7,918 bases of DNA. Origin: an uncultured Clostridia bacterium (GTDB lineage Bacteria > Bacillota > Clostridia > Christensenellales > Borkfalkiaceae). The notes below the pieces were generated by a model. It worked only from the letters and a program-made list of their open reading frames with translations, did not search any database and was not told the DNA's origin. A program made the position numbers and the translations under genes. The stretch covers positions 1 through 7,918 of the forward strand of contig USSJ01000051.1 of the NCBI GenBank assembly GCA_900557285.1, in the 5' to 3' direction. Positions 5,616 to 7,918 of this stretch are shown here, piece by piece (position 1 is the first letter of the stretch; each line of letters begins with the position of its first letter).

Positions 5616-7019
5616 TTATTCCTGATTTAAAAACAGCTTTTTGCCGTCAATGATCGCCCGGATTTTTTGTATATACGTCGGAATGTCTTTCGGCGCTCCG
5701 ATCCGCTCGATCCTGCCTTCCGCGGGGAATATCTTCTTCCCGACCGCATTCGCGCCGCAGGCAATGTTGTCCGAGATCTCCTCCATCACGTCCACATTGT
5801 AAATGCAGGCCTTGCCAGGTTTCGTCCAACCTGTATTTTCACAATTTCCCGCCATATATTTCTGCCTGTACATGTAGTACGGCTCATACCCAGCTCCGCT
5901 CAGTTTTTCGCGCGAATAGCCGATCATCTCCGAGATCCCCGCCACACAAAGGTACGACTCTTCTTCCTTGAGTTTCGCTCCCTTTTTCAGGCACAGCGTA
6001 TGCACCGTGATATTCTCGGGAGAAAGCGCCACGGCTTTGTCAATGCTCTCGCAAAATTCCCCGACCGTTTCGCCCGTGAGCCCCGCGATCAGGTCACAAT
6101 TCACGTCAAAGCCGAATTTCTTCGCCATTTCAAACGCCCTGTAAATATCCGCCGACGTATGATTCCTGCCGATCCTTTGCAGCGTAGCGTCGCTGAAACT
6201 CTGCGGATTCACGCAAATGCGCGTTACGCCGTAATCTTTCAGCATCTGAAGTTTTTCATCCGTAAAAACGTCCGGACGCCCCGCTTCCACCGTGTATTCC
6301 GAACATTCCGCCGCAAACGGAGCCGCCGCATCCAGTACCCTTCTCAAAGCCTCCGTCGGCAATACGAGCGGCGTTCCTCCTCCGATGTACACACTTTTCA
6401 GCTTGCGATACAGGCCTCTGCACGCCGCAATTTCTTTTTCCAGTGCGTCCAGATACCCGTCCAGATACTGCCCCGTGCGGTTGATATCCGCCGTTATGAA
6501 CGAGCAATAATTGCATTTGGAAGGACAGAACGGAATTCCGATGTACAGATCCGCGATCCCCTCTTCACGCGAATAGATCCCTTTCTGCGATTCCAAAACC
6601 GCGCGCACGAGCCGAATATTTTCCCGACTCACGCCGAATTTTTCAAACAGCGGTTCAAATTTTCTGCCCGCTTCCTCTTCCGCATACGCAAGTTTCGTCG
6701 GACGGATCCCCGTCAGCGCGCCCCAGGGCATACTCTTACCCGTTTCCGCTTTCAGCGCTTCGTAGAGAGCAAGTTTTGCAAACCGCCGCGCATACCGCTT
6801 GAATTCGATCTCGCCGCCGTATTCCTGCGCCTCGCCGAACGCATACTCCCTGTCACCGATTCGGATCGTATTGTTAAATTTGTATCCGTCCGCGGAAAAT
6901 GTGTGCCTTACTTTCGGAACGTTTGAACCGAAAAGCCGCATGACGTCCATCAGTTCCGCGCGCAGAAATTCTGCATCCGTTTCCAGGCAACACTCCTGTT
7001 TTGTTACATTTTCTTTCAT
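5616..7019 (-). CDS. hemZ: HemZ-type radical SAM protein (coproporphyrinogen III dehydrogenase-like)
   Basis: The 467-residue cytoplasmic protein belongs to the HemN/HemW/HemZ radical SAM family. The iron-sulphur cysteines are C165, C169 and C172 in GIPFCPSKCNYCSF, followed by the SAM-binding YIGGGTP (211-217) and EAGRPD (245-250). The HemZ-typical N-terminal module carries PWGALTGIRPTKL (98-110). HemZ is annotated as an oxygen-independent coproporphyrinogen III dehydrogenase, but this is less well proven than for HemN, and no other haem gene is in this window. The residues after GGGTP are LVL, where many relatives have T next. The start at 7019 is the first possible one, since an in-frame TGA lies two codons upstream. 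No good ribosome binding site precedes it, so translation may be coupled to the MBL gene ending 26 bases earlier. It ends its operon with a strong terminator. Family is sure; the reaction is uncertain. Confidence 0.93.
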   Translation of the reverse strand: MKENVTKQECCLETDAEFLRAELMDVMRLFGSNVPKVRHTFSADGYKFNNTIRIGDREYAFGEAQEYGGEIEFKRYARRFAKLALYEALKAETGKSMPWGALTGIRPTKLAYAEEEAGRKFEPLFEKFGVSRENIRLVRAVLESQKGIYSREEGIADLYIGIPFCPSKCNYCSFITADINRTGQYLDGYLDALEKEIAACRGLYRKLKSVYIGGGTPLVLPTEALRRVLDAAAPFAAECSEYTVEAGRPDVFTDEKLQMLKDYGVTRICVNPQSFSDATLQRIGRNHTSADIYRAFEMAKKFGFDVNCDLIAGLTGETVGEFCESIDKAVALSPENITVHTLCLKKGAKLKEEESYLCVAGISEMIGYSREKLSGAGYEPYYMYRQKYMAGNCENTGWTKPGKACIYNVDVMEEISDNIACGANAVGKKIFPAEGRIERIGAPKDIPTYIQKIRAIIDGKKLFLNQE

Positions 7020-7045
7020 ACGTCATCTGTTTTTTTGCGCAAAAC

Positions 7046-7648
7046 TTACTGCGCATACGGATTGAACTTCCGTTCATGCTCCAACGTCGTCGTTTCGTCG
7101 TGTCCCGGGTAAACGGTCTTGTCGCCCGAAATGGCAAACAGCTTTTTCACGCTCGAAATCAGCGTGCTCATGCTTCCGCCCGGAAAATCAGTCCTGCCGA
7201 TGCTCTCCAGAAACAATGTATCGCCCGTAAAAAGCGAGTCTTTGCTCAGAAAACACACGCCGCCCGGCGTATGTCCGGGCGTTGCGATCACAAAGAACGG
7301 AATGCCGCACAACTCAAATGAATCGCCGTCCTTAAAGATGAAATCCACCGTAAACGGGGTCACGGATACGCCCATTTTCCTTGCAAGGTTCTCCTCCCCG
7401 TTGATCACGGCCACTTCATCTTTGCTGCATCCGATCTTCGCGCCCGAAGCCTGCGTCGCCGCACAGCCGCCGATATGGTCGAAATGCCCGTGTGTCAGCA
7501 ATACGTATTCGATTTTCAATCCCTTTTCCGCCGCAAAATTCAGCGCTTCCGTGCCGCCGCAGTCGATCAGCACCGCCGTCCTGCCGTCCTGCGTCAAAAG
7601 ATAACAATTTGCATGCAATACGCCCGAAGGCACTGTATAGATAGTCAT
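7046..7648 (-). CDS. MBL-fold metallo-hydrolase, glyoxalase II-like (YcbL type)
   Basis: This 200-residue soluble hydrolase has a complete metallo-beta-lactamase-fold metal site: H53, H55, D57 and H58 in THGHFDHIGG, then H126 (TPGHTPGG), D143 (FTGDTLF) and H183 (YPGHDETTT). The stretch GRTDFPGG (151-158) and the ending HERKFNPY are typical of glyoxalase II-like small proteins such as YcbL. It lacks the C-terminal substrate domain of true glyoxalase II, so the thioester substrate is unknown. The ATG has GGAGGGAG (7651-7658) just upstream. It starts 14 bases after the relA/spoT stop and ends 26 bases before hemZ, so the three are almost surely cotranscribed. Orthologues are common between relA (often with dtd) and hemZ in Clostridia. 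The specific substrate cannot be read from the sequence. Confidence 0.92.
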   Translation of the reverse strand: MTIYTVPSGVLHANCYLLTQDGRTAVLIDCGGTEALNFAAEKGLKIEYVLLTHGHFDHIGGCAATQASGAKIGCSKDEVAVINGEENLARKMGVSVTPFTVDFIFKDGDSFELCGIPFFVIATPGHTPGGVCFLSKDSLFTGDTLFLESIGRTDFPGGSMSTLISSVKKLFAISGDKTVYPGHDETTTLEHERKFNPYAQ

Positions 7649-7662
7649 ATCTCCCTCCGCTA

Positions 7663-7918
7663 TTATTTCGTTGCCGTACGGAATACTTCCGTGATACGGT
7701 CGTCCGCCTGGATCTTTTTGATCAGAAGATCGATCTCTTCTTTCCCGTTCAGGCGTATATTTGCTTCGATCACCGCATCCTTGTTCTTATCAAACCTTGA
7801 ATTGACGCCCGTGATCATCAGCCGCATATCGCTGACTACATTCGTCAGCACCGAAAGCGCCACGCCCTGATCCTTCGCTTTGATCACGATGCCTGCCACA
7901 AACCTGCCGCCGTTCGTG
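7663..7918 (-). CDS. relA: RelA/SpoT-type (p)ppGpp synthetase/hydrolase, C-terminal ACT domain (gene runs off the right edge)
   Basis: Only the last 84 residues and the TAA stop are in view; the start and all catalytic domains lie beyond the window. The piece reads as a C-terminal ACT domain: a beta strand FVAGIVIKAKD, a helix with GVALSVLTNVVSD, a strand around MITGVNSRF, and an ending LIKKIQADDRITEVFRT typical of long RelA/SpoT homologues. These make and degrade the stringent-response alarmone, and the ACT domain senses ribosome state or amino acids. A shorter frame starting at GTG 7899 is just an internal part of it. It is the first visible gene of the unit with the MBL hydrolase and hemZ. 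The assignment rests on a short fragment plus the gene order; whether it is called RelA, SpoT or Rel cannot be decided here. Confidence 0.82.
   Translation of the reverse strand, partial: TNGGRFVAGIVIKAKDQGVALSVLTNVVSDMRLMITGVNSRFDKNKDAVIEANIRLNGKEEIDLLIKKIQADDRITEVFRTATK

Noticed and set aside
5667..6926. A 419-codon open frame on the plus strand opposite hemZ
   Set aside because: It is rich in R, F and H and lies opposite a complete radical SAM gene. It is a codon-bias shadow with no recognisable family.
1..7918. Mobile elements, CRISPR arrays, tRNA or rRNA genes, attachment sites
   Set aside because: No transposase or integrase frames, regular spaced repeats, cloverleaf patterns or terminal inverted repeats were seen.

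Overview
The window looks like ordinary chromosomal housekeeping DNA from an anaerobic member of the Bacillota, most likely class Clostridia. The evidence is strong AAGGAGG-type ribosome binding sites, classical TTGACA/TAAAAT promoters, rubrerythrin and high-molecular-weight rubredoxin genes (oxygen-defence proteins of anaerobes), and a relA - metallo-hydrolase - hemZ gene order familiar from Clostridia. Base composition is close to even, with many C-ending codons. No genus can be named from the sequence alone.

Layout. Bases 1-1135 carry two plus-strand genes: the 3' part of a rubrerythrin gene and a complete gene for a flavin-reductase/rubredoxin fusion (Hrb type). An intrinsic terminator closes the pair at 1224-1265. 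From about 1403 to the right edge every gene is on the minus strand. Read in the direction of transcription they are: the relA/spoT 3' end (7918-7663), an MBL-fold hydrolase (7648-7046), hemZ (7019-5616) and a strong terminator; then a YczE-family membrane protein (5156-4326) with its own near-consensus promoter and a 240-nt leader; then rpsO (4022-3759) and pnp (3553-1454), the widely conserved S15/PNPase pair, closed by a hairpin at 1409-1434 that faces the hrb terminator.

How the genes relate. Rubrerythrin and Hrb fit one job: removing peroxide and oxygen with rubredoxin-type electron transfer. RelA/SpoT, the MBL hydrolase and HemZ form one tight transcription unit; the link between the stringent response and the other two is positional, not mechanistic. 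S15 and PNPase sit in the usual ribosome-plus-RNA-turnover arrangement, with a terminator and a possible second promoter between them so that pnp can be set separately.

I found no mobile element, CRISPR array, tRNA, rRNA or clear new system. The most interesting parts are regulatory: the structured leader before the YczE-family gene, hairpins in the rpsO-pnp spacer, the hairpin just before hrb, and a possible start of the rpsO transcript exactly at an upstream in-frame ATG.
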